DNA from: Rallus limicola
Lineage: Eukaryota > Chordata > Aves > Gruiformes > Rallidae
DNA: 64,000 bases
Direction: 5' to 3'
Assembly: GCA_022605955.1 (NCBI GenBank)
Contig: JAKCOZ010000014.1
Location: 11,600,001-11,664,000 of the forward strand
A program made the position numbers and the translations under genes. The notes beneath the pieces were generated by a model. That model did no database searches, was not told the origin of the DNA, and saw nothing but the letters and a program-made list of their open reading frames with translations. Below are positions 1 through 12,707 of this stretch, one piece after another. Numbering within the stretch: the stretch's first letter is position 1; every line of letters starts with the position of its first letter.

Positions 1-150
1 ATTTTGACATACTTTCTCTACCATGTTCTCTCTTTTGTTGTTAGAAAAATATAGAAGAGATGTGAGTTACATGGAAAACCCTAGTTACATGGTAACCCAG
101 CAGTGCAGAGCTAGCCCTGCTAAAACACAGGAGGCAGAGTCTGGGGTGAC

Positions 151-230
151 GGGGGGGGGGGGGTGGGGGGGGGTGGGGGGGGGGTGGGGGGGGGCGGGGT
201 GGGGTGGGGTGGGGGGGGGGTGGTGGTGGT
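151..230 (+). repeat. G-rich minisatellite, G-quadruplex candidate
   Basis: Eighty bases made only of G and T apart from a single C at 195. Runs of 4 to 13 G are separated by single T residues, and the tract ends in GGT units. The complementary strand is C-rich. Many possible sets of four G-tracts make it a strong quadruplex candidate on the + strand and an i-motif candidate on the - strand. The Gly/Trp-rich and Pro/His-rich reading frames that cross it are artefacts of the repeat. Its exact length may be unreliable because such tracts sequence and assemble badly. Confidence 0.9.
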
Positions 231-1412
231 AAATGGTCTTGAGTTTTATCATCAGCTCTCTGATGATCTAAATTAGAATAATTTCTTCTATGGCCTGAAT
301 GGGAAGGAGGAGGAGGCAATAATTTTTGGTTCCCAGATTCTGCACTAGCCTTCTGCTAGGCTGGCTGTATGGGTGCAGTAAGAAACAACTCATTGTAGGG
401 AAGCACGTGCTTTAAGCAAGCACTGGTTTTCAGCGGGAGTCTGGTTGAGCAGCTGTGTTCAGGACAAGGCAGTGGTTCCTCAGATGGGTCAGCCCAGCCG
501 TGCTGCAGTGTGTATCACATAAGACGTCTTTCATGCAAGTCATTCTAATTTAGGTAGTGAATTTATATTGCCTCCAGCTGTAGGGTTGATTTTAAATGAT
601 GAGAAATAGTCCAGTGTTTGAAACTTGACATTTCTTCCTAAATATTTAGGCGTAGCAACTAATTTTGAATAATAAAATTTGCATTCTTTGGGCTTACTGT
701 AGATAAACTACTCTGAAGTTGTGACATAGGGTACTGAGCTTAACAATGTCAGCAAACAAAATTGACAGGGTTCTGAGTCATCAGATTCTCAACTGATGGT
801 ATCACTAGCTCAGGCACTCGGAAAGTACATCATTGTTTAGGAGTTTGTTGTTCTAACAAACCAAGACATAGTTACTATTTTTGTACTGATTCAAAACTTT
901 GTCATCTGTTGTAATCAACAACAGCTTAAAACTGAACTATTTCCCTGATTATTGTTTTTCTTCCCCTGTATTGCCTATATAAGGATTTGTTGCATCTAGA
1001 TAGGGCATGAGAGTTTGGCTGCTGATGCGTTGATATTTCTTTCAGAGAAAACAGTTGAAGAATTTTACATTAAGAAACAAGGAAAAACCTGCCAGCATGG
1101 TCTTTTTCAGATGGATATACTCTAAGGAAGGGAAGTAGCAAAATGATGGTACATCTATCTTCTTTTTCTCCAGTGTTACAAATATAATTTACCAGCATTC
1201 ACAGCCCTTAAAGCTAAAAACAGCTTAAATCCATTAATGGGTACCTAAGGATCTGGAAATTTTTAGAAAGAATTAACATTATCTAAATCATCTAGGGTTT
1301 CTGTTGAGCTTACAGCTGGGGCGTTGGCAGATCTCTGCGAATGACACAATTTCCAAAAGCAGGTGTTTTAATGAGGAAAATATGCAGGTTAACCCCTGCT
1401 ACCCAGCACTGC
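231..1412. other. Unannotated stretch, no gene seen
   Basis: No repeat family or long reading frame was recognised. A TATA-like string, CTATATAAGG, lies at 975-984, but nothing around it supports a promoter. Confidence 0.5.
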
Positions 1413-1681
1413 CACATCCTGTGGAGATAGAACAAGGGGCAATGACTGCAAGTTAGAGTATAGGAAGTTCTGCACCAACATGTGGAAGAAATTTTTTACA
1501 GTGAGGGTGACAGAGCCCTGGGACAGGCTGCCCAGGGAGGTGGTGGAGTCTCCATCTCTGGAGATTTTCAAGACTGTTCTGGATGCCTGTCTGTGCAATA
1601 TGAGCTAGGGAGCTGCTTTGGCAGGGTGGTTGGACCCAATGATCTCTTGAGGTCCCTTCCATCCCCTATGATTCTGTGATC
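1413..1681 (+). mobile_element. CR1 LINE 3' fragment, sense
   Basis: This is the 3' end of a CR1 retrotransposon. It starts near the segment reading GACAAGGGGCAATGGCTGCAA in the family (here with changes, 1425-1452). It continues through the conserved block around GGGACAGGCTGCCCAGGGAGG (1519-1540) and ends in the tail CCTATGATTCTGTGAT at 1666-1681. The 5' side is truncated, as usual for CR1. No useful ORF2 frame is left. The exact 5' boundary is approximate. Confidence 0.93.
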
Positions 1682-4600
1682 CTAAAGATACTCCAGAAGG
1701 TAACAGGCTTCTAGTACTTTCTCTAAATTATTCTGTTTTCCTTTTATCACTGAGACTGTGCTTTGGACTTTTTTTGTTAAGTGCAGATTAAGCATTTGAT
1801 GTGGTCAAATCTAAACTAAGATTTTTAAAGTTTTATATAAATCCTAACTCATTGAATTAAAATGAGAATCTCTTGCAGGAGAGAATCTGAGGCAGGAGAA
1901 CCTCAGTGGTAGGATCTGTAGATCCTCCTTTTTTGTTTTTACTCCCTGGCAATTACTTGGACCGATTACAGAGAAAAGCCATAGAAAACACAGTGGAAAG
2001 GGAGGACAGAGTGAATGAGTGTGCTCTTTAAACTGAATCCTCTCCCAGCATTTATGCTCGAGCCCTGGCCCACTTCTATCATTATATAGATATAATTATA
2101 TAGATCATTCTATATCATTAATAAGCCCTTAGGCTTATTTCCCTATGGAATGAGTGTATGCAGGTTAAATTCAGGGTGCCATCCCACAGCACAGTGAAGG
2201 ATGTCCAACATCATCCTTTGGATAAGGTTACCCCATCACATTTTGTAAGTGTCATAAGTACACAAAGATTTCTTTAAAATATGAGTGTTCTTACCTGAGT
2301 AATCATATAGAGGCATCAAAAAATATTTTGAGGATAGTTAGATGTGATTTATCTTTTCATTTTGGGGATGAGTTATTTAGTGATACTTCAGAGTGGGACA
2401 TCACAGAGAGAGCTGATTCCTTGGTTGTCTGAATTCTAAAGGACTTAGAGCCACCAGCTGCCACTGTGCAGGAAACAGGGGTTTCAACCAGTGTACAGGT
2501 ACAGTACCCTTAGTCAGGCATAAAATACTGATTAAAAATCACCATTAGTATAATACAGAGATCAAAATATTTTTTAATGAAACAACCAAAGAGCAGCATA
2601 GGAAATGTTTGGTGTTGGAATTGTGAGTCTTCACTGTAGACAAAAAAAATTGATATATGCGTTGTCATGGTCTCTGTTGTGGCTCAGTAGTCCAAACTTC
2701 CTCAGGTGAACTTTCCTGCTATGGATTCTGTACCTCCCTCCCTTCTGAGGTGCAGAAAGGGTTGATTATTTCTTTCTCAGTCCTGCACATCTTGTGACAC
2801 CTCTTCTGCTCATGGTCATTGTTTCCTTCTGAAGAAATGCCATTTTTTCCTAAAGCAGCAGCAATTTGTAGCATCCCATCTTGTTCTGACCTTCTCACTT
2901 TGCCTTTTCTGTGGTGTGTATATTTGCAACCCTTCAATGACTGGAACATCCATTTCTAATTTCAAATTAATTAATTGTTGTTTTCAGTTTTTGAGAATAA
3001 AACAGCAGCAGGTGACAATCTGTACTTCATTACTGCCACTTTATAATTTAACAGCATTGGATTTGCACAGAGCTGGCCTTCTTTCAGTGAGCACTTTGTT
3101 CTTTTGATACTCCTTTCCATTTGCTATTTTAGGGAGAATAAGGAATAGCAGACACAGTTTTGAACCCATATTCCATAGCAAACTGGCAAAAACTCATGCA
3201 CACTGGAACTGTAGCTGTTTCTCTTCCTGAAGTCTTCATTTACAGATTTAGATAAACAAAATGGGAACACAACTTGATCTGTCACATATGTGCTGTTAAC
3301 CAATGCAAAAGCGAGGTCTTTCAAGATAGTGAAATAAGAGTAAACTGATTTGAATTATCTCACTCTTTTTAAACATAGCTGATTTGAGATAAAAAACAAT
3401 TTGAAATTTCAGTTGGGATACAAGTTTGTTTGTTTTCCGAATTAGTTGTTTTCTTTAAAGTCTGTAATTATAAATATATTTAGATTAATATTTTACAAGG
3501 ATAACATATGGTTCTTTCTTAAATCATACAAACTTACATTAGTTTTAGCTTCCAAGCTAAGTTGTAATACACTGGTATAGAAATACTATCTCAGTCAATT
3601 AAAATAGTCATGCTTTCTTCTAAATAGATGAAGTGCTGTGTGGATGATAAATACTGTACCTGGGATCATCTGATTTCCAGCCAGGAATGCAAGACAGTTA
3701 TCAACAGCTTTCTTCCAATTATGTGGAATAGAAATTCATCTAGGATTAAACTGTCTCTGTTAGCAGCTCCTAACTGTGATATCAGGAGAATTGGTTTGGC
3801 CACTCACACGATTAGATTCTGTTATTTTGCCTGCTTCACTGTAAGCCTCTTTAGGTTTCCTACTTTTTAGCAGCTGTTAAACTAGGTACATTCTGGTTTC
3901 AGAGGTCATCATTTAAATTTGTGTTTTCTTGAGAGCTCAGTTACTGATAACGTATTTATGATTTAATGAGCAAATCCATCTTGCTTTTGGTTGATGGGGT
4001 ATGCATGTTGGGAACTTTTGTGGTCTGCTCAGTCCCCAGTGAATTTGCTAAGACAGATTTTTCAGACAGTGATTCAGGAGAGTTCTAAGGTTCTGTTTCC
4101 ACAACGTGCCACAAATATTATTTTGTTTTTCCTGTAATCTCATTATCCCTAATCTGGAGAGTTATGTGCATTTTTATATTTTATTACTCATATCTTATAC
4201 CCAGACCCTTGAGGGGGAAGATGACAAACACAACACCACATGTTGGGGGAGTTATACCTGTGCCTTAAGCCTTTACCAATCAGGTGAAAAAGGAGCTCTG
4301 GGACTATGGGGACAAAGTAGGGATAGGTGGTAGAATGAGATGTTCTCCAAATGCTAAAGACCAGTTATATTTGTGCTAGTGACCACTAAGATGCTATAAA
4401 TTTAATCCAGTTGAAGTGCAATAAATTTAATTTGGTTACTGTTCCTGTGTGTTCACATTTAAGACTGGTTTAATTAAGACTGCTAATACCATTGTGTCAG
4501 GAATAAATATTTTCTGTTAATAGTAGTCGCAGAAGTTGTGTGAAAGGATTTTCAAGTTGTAGCAAACATAGCTGAGTCTGACAGCTGTTGATGAGAAGTA

Positions 4601-7600
4601 TTCCCAGTCTACAGGTCAGCTTTATGCTCGGGTCCAGCAGAGGCTCCCACTTTACACAGTTAAAATGCTCTTCCAAGCATGAATACATTAATTCTTAGGT
4701 ATCTGGAAAAGTAAACAAACATGATCCCATTTAAATTGTGAGAAAATCAGTTTAGGCAAATGTAAGGCTTTATCATGTAATGAAAAGCTGTACCAGAGCC
4801 AGAAATTTTAAGGCAGATTTCCTTATGACATGTTCTGCAACCCTCCCATGGTTGACAATATGTCATGACATGCTATTGTCCATTTTGGATACTGTGAACG
4901 TTGTCATAACACAATACCTCCCTGAAGGTGACCACGGTAATACTTGAGCTATAGGAGTGAAACCACAGAGTACAGAAATGAATTATCATCTGTGAGATCA
5001 GCCACAGAAGTAGGACACAACACACGCTTTGTCAGTATCTTATTTACTTTTCAAAACAGTTGTTTTCATAAACAGTTTGTGATGCTTGTGTATACAGAAT
5101 AAGAGTTCTTTTCAAAGGGTGAGTGCATTAAAAATTCATTTATTCAGAATTCATATTTACCTACTTTAATGTATTTGTACAGCGGGGAACCCTTTGTACC
5201 TTTTTAATTGTTATTTTCTCTAGATGTTTTAAGTCAATTATTGCTGAGCAGTTACACTCTGGTAGCTTTTGTTAAGTTTGGAAAGGAAGAATTATGGAAC
5301 TCAAAGTAAAGCACAATCAGCTTGATCCCTCAGAACTAAACTCCCTTTTCTCGTGATGACAGAAGAATGTTCTGGTGTCAAGGCTGAACACTTTAAAAAT
5401 AACTCTTTAAAAATAAACCCTTAAATTATTTCTCTTTTTAAAGCTTTTTTTTTTTTTTTTGGTTGTTGTTTCTGAATATATGAGCATTTATTTTTGGATG
5501 CTGATGCTTAACATTTAAAATGTTCTCACTACTTCTCCATAAAAGCAAGGAGCTGTAAAAGTTGACTTCTTGGCTGATGTGGTGTTGGGGTCTGTTAGAC
5601 TGTCTCCTGTTGTCAGAACTCAGAGAGGTGCTTTCACCAGAGAGGGTGTCAGAAATTATAACATAGCTATAATATTTGCAAATCAGTTATATAAAATTCA
5701 AGTATTGAAAAAACAAATAGATACTGTTTATCTTACTTTATTCATGGAGTAATAGTTTTCTACTGCTATTAAGTTTTCTTTGAAAAATAATAATGATCAG
5801 GCTATTCCACTGAGATTTATAATCATTATAATATTGACTCTGGTAGTTGTAGAATCAGCAATATCTACCTTTTAACAGTGAACTGATAACGGATTTTTTT
5901 TTTTCTTTTCTAATTTCAGAGTGGCGTCATGTCCAAGTTACTTCTCAAAATTGAGTAAATAATGTTGTCATGCCTAAAATAAAAAGAAAACACGTAGTGT
6001 GACAGCATCTTTTCTATTCAAACATACTAATTCGGTTCTCCTGGCCATCACAAGTTACATCACCAGCAGCTTGACTCCTTAATAATTTTGGGCTGGAATT
6101 ACTCCACTTTGAATTGGCCTCTGACTGATATTTGCTATAGAAATTATAGCTCTTTACAGCATGATACTGATGGAGTCTTCCAACTTTAAATTTTCCTGAG
6201 TAGCTTCCAAACCCACGAGGGCCACCAGGGTAGTTACAGACACCAACAATTCTGAGCTATTTTCTGGTCCTCATATGAATCATATCTCTGTGTGCCCGTG
6301 CGTATTTATCCCTGAAATATGATGTTGTTATTTGTTACTTATAAAGCAACAATAACATGTTATTACAGCAAATATATTGACTAGCTGGGGAAAAACCACA
6401 TAAACAATTTGGAATGCAAAACCTAAAAAGGCACGTTTTCTAAATACCAATTTACAACCACCTACAATATTTGCACATAGTGAATCTGTTCCGCTAATGA
6501 AATCTGCATTTACTCAGTTGTAACTTGTTCTTGCTTTTTTTATTATCAGTTTCCCTGTCGGTGTTTTTTAAACTAAACTGAACTAAATATTTCCAGAACA
6601 GATTTTATTATCACCTTCTTAAATGCTTCAGAATGTAAAAGCAGCTGCACTATCTGTTTCTATTACCTTTTGATTTATACAGCTTCGCTGAATTTTTAAA
6701 GCAGATTCTATCTTCCTTTTTACATAGTTTAAGTGCAGGTTTTTGTCATGCCACTAAAATGCAACAGATACATTAATGGTGTACTTGGACCTGCCTATTT
6801 GGGGATTCTGTTTGTAGTCCACTAAACCAGGTTTGTTCTGGGCTAAACCCTAGTGAGCAAAATAGGATTTGCTCCAGGATGTGTCAGCGCGGTCTCGGTG
6901 GGGGCTAGGTTGTACAGGTGCAAACTGCCTGCTCCTCTCCCCAAAACTTGACATATAACAGTTGGAGCTACTGAGTCTCAAAGCAGATGCAGCTGAAGTT
7001 CAAATTATTAATTAAGCTCTGAGAGTATAACTACAAATTACCTAGTCATTGTCGCCAATGCTTTTTAAGTATACTTCTCTAATTATAATTCATTACCTGT
7101 GCTGATCAAGCAGCAGGTTCTGCAAATTCTCACTTTTAATTATTGGTATCGTAGCATAGAATCACTAATATAGTCTGGGATTTCATATGCCCTTGTGACA
7201 GATTTTCATACTTGGGTTCTACTTGTGTTTCCATATCAATAATCCACTCCAATTTGCTTCTAGTAATTTTTGCAAAAAAAAATATGCCTATAGCCTCACC
7301 ATTAGACAGGAGTCTGCATATAGGAGAAAAATATGCTCTGCCCAGAATTGTTAGATTATCATGTAGTAATTGCTGGAATATCCTTCATACTAAAGAATTT
7401 GAAGAATACTCCAATATTTTTTCATGAATGTTGTCTTAGTGTTTTTTATTACTTAAACTATTTTCAAAATCATTTGTTTATCTCTTTCCTTAATTATTGA
7501 GAATGTTTATTGGAATGCTACATTTTGTTTTTTTAATATGCAAGGCAAATTTCAGGTTGTGCAAGGTACAGCAGAAAATGCTACTGCATATTTTTATGAA

Positions 7601-8399
7601 CTCTTAGAATTTTCAACACAATTTCCTAGATATTCCATATTATTTAGACAGCATTTCATTGTAGTATACTGTATTTTTGGACAGGAAATTTTGGGGGGAA
7701 ATTGCTTGAAAGCACTTCCAGTGAAATTTAAGTACATGGCAAAAATATTTAGCATAGAGTATTTTTAGAAGGCTAACAAAAAAAGTTCCTCTGGCATGTT
7801 TCTTTACTAAATACGTTTAACTGTGCTCATACTTTAAAAAGCTGGTGTGAATTTGCAGAAAGAAACTGATGATAAGGTCTGCTCTAATTGGATTTAATAG
7901 TTGCACCCTGAACATTGAGCATAGATTTTATTAATTTATTTTAAATAGAGGAGTTATCCATTGGAGCAGCATATTGTTTAGTGAATGTATATTTTAGTTA
8001 TTTAAAGAGATTTGGTAGCATATCTTGTCTTTAGGCTAAATATAGCCATCTAGGGATAATCCTAAATTTAGCAACTGTAAGTAGATTTATTGTGTTAAAA
8101 AAAAATTTGATGTGGTAAAAAAAACCCAAGAGTAAACGTGTTCTACCATAGCAATTTGGATACACTGACAAATGGATCTCCATAGAATTTGTGTTATTTT
8201 TTCATAGCATCACTAAAGTATGCTCTTCTTCACAAAAAAAAAAAAAAAAATCCCAAGCAATAAACAAACCTACTTTGTTTTTGCAAATAAAAATTGAGGT
8301 GAGGAATACTAGCAAGTGTGTTCATTTCCAAATTCCTGAAGAAAAAGATGTTAAATGTTAGACCTATTCTACTTTGCTTCAAAAAGAATCCTTATCTTT
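1682..8399. other. Unannotated AT-rich stretch, no gene seen
   Basis: No repeat family was recognised in 6.7 kb. Simple features are a T16 run at 5445-5460, an A17 run at 8234-8250, and two copies of ATTATATAGAT starting 14 bases apart (2081 and 2095). The longest open frame has 80 codons (3628-3870, +) and resembles no protein I know. A short CR1-like string near 7155 is too weak to call. Confidence 0.5.
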
Positions 8400-8427
8400 T
8401 TGAATGTGCATGTTGGCAAATCAGAGC

Positions 8428-8990
8428 CGTGCTGTGCAAGTTTCTCAACAAGTATGCCTGCTGCACATCCCAGTGACTGGGAGACGTGTTGCGTTTAACA
8501 CTGGGCTATTTAGGACTGGTGGCTTTTATTGCTCTTTTGTTGATTTTAATCAAATAATGCTTAGTGCTTCATCTTAATCACAAAGTGTCAACTAGCATTT
8601 TATGTCTGGGTAATAAAAAACACTGTTGAAATTCAAATTTCACACCAATTATTAATTGTAACACGTCCTCAGGGCTTCAACAAACATGGTATCCGAGGGT
8701 TAATAAAACGATTTTCTGAGAGTGCTGTGCAGGAGCTCGCCTCTATAAATAGCCTTTGTGAGTTACAGTACATACATTAGCGGCTCTGGAAAGTGTTAAG
8801 AAACTACGAACTTAATTCTCTTGTTTGTTTTTTGTTAAAGTATTTATAAAATAGGTTATAGGCACATTGATCTTACACTCTTGCTTGTGACGGTGAATGT
8901 GGAGAATAATTGACTTTCTGTCCCATTTATAAAGCATTCAGTCATTATCCCAGTGAATAATGTAATACCGATGTTTAAAGGGCTTTTGCG
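8428..8990. promoter_or_regulatory. Candidate conserved non-coding element with retained CpGs
   Basis: Twelve CpG dinucleotides lie here: 8428, 8485, 8492, 8664, 8694, 8709, 8738, 8781, 8807, 8891, 8969 and 8989. Six fall within 145 bases (8664-8808), while the flanks are CpG-poor. The core also holds ATTA/TAAT homeodomain-type cores (for example 8649-8657) and CTATAAATAG at 8743-8752, a perfect MEF2-type consensus that could also be read as a TATA box. No coding frame or repeat explains the block. What is seen is CpG retention and motif content. That it is a conserved enhancer or promoter is inference, since no alignment was possible. Confidence 0.45.
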
Positions 8991-11886
8991 GGAGGAAAAA
9001 GTGGTGTGGCTCAGTTTACTGCATTGCCTGTCAGCATTTTATTTGTCTGCAGAAGCATATGCCACAGCATTTCAGTTTTACTAAAGAAGCACTGTGTGTT
9101 CTTCAGCTATGAAGAAAGCTATAATAGGAAGTAGGTCAGTGTTTGAATGCACACTCTCGTTGTTCAAGAATCTTTGCTGATATGTTGAGCCTCAGAACAG
9201 TTTTCCTCCTGAAGATGCTTTATTTAAAAAACTAAGCATGTTCTTCACCTTGTCTGTCAAGCTTTTGGGGAGTAAAAGTGAGAACTCCAGTTTTGCACTT
9301 GAGGTCTGGTCAGCTAAGAATGTAAGTGAACCATGGACCATAATCAACACCTTTACTGAATTGCAAGCTGATTAGTCTAGAAGACCAAAAAGGTATATCC
9401 ATGAAAGCACAAGCCCTATATCCTTGTTGCATCTTCTAAAAATTCAGAGTGAAGGTGCAGCAGTAAAAATGCTGTAAGAGGTGTTTTCTTTGTTGCTTTC
9501 ACTCACTGTAGCCTTAAACTCAGTTTCTTTCTTCAAACTTGGTTTTCCTAGTCTTCAGCTGAGCATTTTCTCAGTATGTTTCCACCTGACGATGGGCAGT
9601 GTGCCTGTGCTAGCATTTAATGGCTGCTGCCCCCATTCTAGCAGAGATGAGATGCAACTCCCTAATAAACAGGTTGGGGAATCCAAGAGTTCCTTCATCC
9701 AGTGCTGATGTAGTAATACCTTTTGCATAAATTTTTAACTTATGTGTAGGCCGTTTTACAGATAAGCACAACTGCCACACGTGTGTTATAAACAGTTTTA
9801 AGAATAAGTGTGGTGATTATGTTTGTTTGGCTTATGCACTTTTTTCTCTTCAGCAGATCTCCTTTCTGTTGCACTTTACCATGACTCAAAGTAAACCTTC
9901 AAATTTGTAATGCTTTATAATCCCACTCATGCAGAGCTGCTTAAAAACCCTTCTTTATTCATTTGTAATTCAACAAAATACCAGCTTTGTTCTTCTGGCT
10001 TTTGTCTTTAGTGAAGGAATAACTTCATATTCATAAACCTCACATACAGTTTCTTTCTTTTGATATAAATGTTCAGGGATGAGTAAAAATTATTGATAGA
10101 AAACTTTCCATACTATTGGAAATGTGGGGCATAATACTTGGTCTTGAGGCTAAATAATGGGAACAGATGCCTTCTTGTGTGACATATATCCGGGGGAAGA
10201 GCAGAGTGAGTAGTCATGGTATTAAGAGAAAGGCCATAATGCTACCTTGTTGTTTTGGGTATCCAGTTTACCACTTCCTTTTGAACAGATCCATGCATTG
10301 GATCTAATGGGTCAACCGTATGTCTCCTGTTCATGAGATAGAAAGAAACTGCAGTACTGTCCACAAAAACATGGGTTTCAAAGCATTAGCAGAGTCATGG
10401 AGTAGGGAGTGGCCAGTGGATCTGTTTCTCTAGTTAATACATTCTTATTACAGTGGAGTGCTTACTAGGCCCATGATGAATTAATAAATCTCAGGTACAA
10501 TCAGAAACAAAAAAACCCTCAGTCTTTAAAAAGCTACAAAGTATTAAGAAGGAGAGGCGAAGAGCAGAAATTAAGTCTGACAGTGTCAGTGCACTTACCC
10601 TGGTGAGTCTGATACACCTGTCACAGCAAAGTGTTTAGGAAGTTCAGGTCTCTGGATGCAGCAGAAACTGGAATTCCTTCTCTGGTTTCTGTAGCTGAAT
10701 CTTGCTTACATACTACCAGCTACTGCATGTTAGAGGCTACAGAGAGGGGTAGAAGCACCTAGGCAACAAACCATAGTACTCTGAAGGTCATAACTGATCT
10801 CTTCTATCCTTTATTTTCCTCTTTTGTAAAATTCAAAGTAGAAAGTTGAAGGACAGGGCTGAAGGTAACAATGGATTTATTTGCAATTTTGTGAACTAAA
10901 AGTGTAGGTTGCCACACTAGTTGTCAGACAGTTGATGTCATTTCTTCAGAATGTACACCATTCTGAACATCTAATCAGCTTCTTCATTGCTGGCAGGAAG
11001 AAATGCTAGTCAACATACATAAAGGATTTTCTCTTGAAAGGCTTTGTTCATAGCTCCTCTTTCCCATCAGTCTGCATGTGCCTTTCTCTAGGCAAATTGC
11101 AGAACTGGATTCTTGCTCTATGACGTCTCGGAGAAATTTTATTTCAAATAAGACATCAAATATCAAAAAAGAAGGCATATAAATTTTGTCTTGCAAAGTA
11201 CCTGTATCACATCAGTTCAGCTCTTTATCCTGCTTTCCTTTAAATTGCAAGTACTCTTGGTCAGAAAATCCGTAATTTCAGTCTCAAAGGGTGGCTCTGA
11301 AAAGGCTTTCATAATAACTCAGAAACTCTTAGGATGAAGTATGAAATGTTGTTTATTTCTGTTCTCTAACTTACTGCATTCATGCTTCTCTAATTGCAAA
11401 ACCTTGTGGAAACTAAATTTCAGACAGGGCCTGTTGCCCAACTCGTAAGAAAAACAGGCAAACTACAGTTTCCATGGTTTCAGACATTGCTGCTCATCCT
11501 CTCAAGGCTGTTCTTCTCTTGGTAGGAGAAATTCAAGCGCTGAGAATGTGCAAAAGGGTAAATGTGAGATTGTTTGTCTTGGGGTTCTTTTTTCATTTTC
11601 ATCTTGCACTTACTATAACAGCTGGAGTTTTCCCAGACTGTCAAAGCTGAAGAAACATTTTTCCCAGCCCAAGAAAGATTTCTCAATGATTTTATAAGTT
11701 CTCTTTCTCAAACAAGGCTGTCTTCTGAAGTTTTCCTGAAAAAAGGTTAGTTACTTCAGTATTCAGATTTAGGAGTGTTTCTCTTGATTTTAGGAATGGG
11801 GCATAGGTGGACAGTTGTTTGTTTATTTGTAAACATGGCTATTTCAACCAAAGTGGCTAGGATTCAGTTGCCATAGGCTTCTGTCT
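8991..11886. other. Unannotated stretch, no gene seen
   Basis: Mixed sequence without recognised repeats. Open frames reach only 75 codons (9481-9708, +) and none resembles a known domain. Confidence 0.5.
11882..11886. repeat. Probable target-site duplication TGTCT, left copy
   Basis: TGTCT here is repeated exactly at 12775-12779, just outside the two ends of the older LTR. Five bases matches ERVL-type insertion. The 5' edge of the LTR is diverged, so this pairing is suggestive rather than proven. Confidence 0.5.
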
Positions 11887-12316
11887 TCTTGCAGTTTTGT
11901 GTGGCTGGGTTCTGGTGGAGAAGGTGGGGCTGCAGGGGTGGCTTCTGCAAGAAGCAGCTAGAAGCTTTTCTGCAGGCCTGAGTGAGCAAACACCAGCCAG
12001 CTCAAAGCCGGAGTCGTCGTTGACTAAGGCTGAGGCCATGAGCGATGGTCACTGCACCCCTGGGAATCACATTTAGGAGAAAAAACACAAACAGCTGTTT
12101 TTTGCTACCAGAGAAGGGAGTGAGAAGATGTAAGAAACTGTGCAGACACCAAGGCCAGGGAAGCAGGGGGAGGAGGCACCCCAGGTGCCAGAAAGAAAGA
12201 TGTCCTAGCAGCCCATGGAGAAAACCCATGGCAGAGCGGGTGTCCCCACCACAGCCCATAGGTCTCCAGTGGGTGGGACCCCATGCTGCAGCAGGGGGAA
12301 GAGTGTGAGGGATGCC

Positions 12317-12335
12317 CACACACACACACACACAC
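12317..12335. repeat. (CA)n microsatellite
   Basis: Nineteen bases of alternating C and A inside the older LTR, between its GAAGAGTGTGAGG block and the younger insertion. It probably expanded after the LTR landed. It creates the Cys/Val-rich minus-strand frames seen here, which are not genes. Confidence 0.95.
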
Positions 12336-12383
12336 CCTTCCTCGGCTAAGAAGGAAAACAACTTGTGAGGAAATGACCAAAAC

Positions 12384-12388
12384 CCCAG
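12384..12388. repeat. Target-site duplication CCCAG, left copy
   Basis: CCCAG directly abuts the TG start of the younger LTR. The same five bases directly abut its CA end at 12703-12707. This is a perfect 5-bp duplication in the position an integrase would make it. Confidence 0.8.
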
Positions 12389-12702
12389 TGTCCTGGTTTC
12401 AGTCAGGATAGAGTTAACTTCATTTGTAGCAGCGGATGGAATGCTGTGTTTGGGAGTTAAAATGAAAGCAGTGCTGATAACACCCTGATGTTTTTAGTTG
12501 CAGTCAGACAGTCAAGGAGGGGTGAAGCCAGGACAGGTGACCAACCCACGGGCCTCTTAGTTTCTTGGTTTTGGAGTTATTTGCCCCTACCTTTTCCCTT
12601 CCCTTGTTTCCCCCCTCTTCCCTCTTCTTTCTCCTGCTCTTTTACTTTAAGGAGCAGGCAGCTGCGTGGATCTCTGCCCACAGCCGGGGTGAAACCACAA
12701 CA
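12389..12702 (+). mobile_element. Younger avian solo LTR, ERVL-like
   Basis: The 314-bp segment begins TGTCCTGGTTTCAG and ends GGTGAAACCACAACA, the termini of an LTR family abundant in bird genomes. Inside are the conserved GATAGAGTTAACTT (12408-12421), a GATAACACCCTGATG string (12476-12490), GCCAGGACAGGTGACC (12527-12542), a polypyrimidine tract (about 12588-12648) and the GGCAGCTGCGTGG block (12657-12669). TG...CA ends and a 5-bp CCCAG duplication on both sides mark a complete solo LTR, left when the two LTRs of a provirus recombined. It is shorter than the several-hundred-base copies I know, so it has probably lost a central piece with the TATA region. It interrupts the older LTR and so is the later arrival. 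The ERVL-type assignment rests on the 5-bp duplication. Confidence 0.87.
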
Positions 12703-12707
12703 CCCAG
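12703..12707. repeat. Target-site duplication CCCAG, right copy
   Basis: Exact partner of 12384-12388 and immediately after the LTR terminal CA. Confidence 0.8.

Noticed and set aside
23..319. Gly/Trp-rich and Pro/His-rich frames on the two strands
   Set aside because: They are translations of the G-rich minisatellite and its flanks.
975..984. CTATATAAGG as a TATA box
   Set aside because: No GC-rich context, downstream exon or CpG cluster; such strings are common in AT-rich DNA.
7150..7185. Possible short CR1 tail
   Set aside because: Only about 15 bases resemble the tail and no neighbouring CR1 block follows.
12002..12380. Overlapping 87-, 91- and 119-codon frames
   Set aside because: All lie inside the older LTR, which is non-coding, and part is created by the CA microsatellite.
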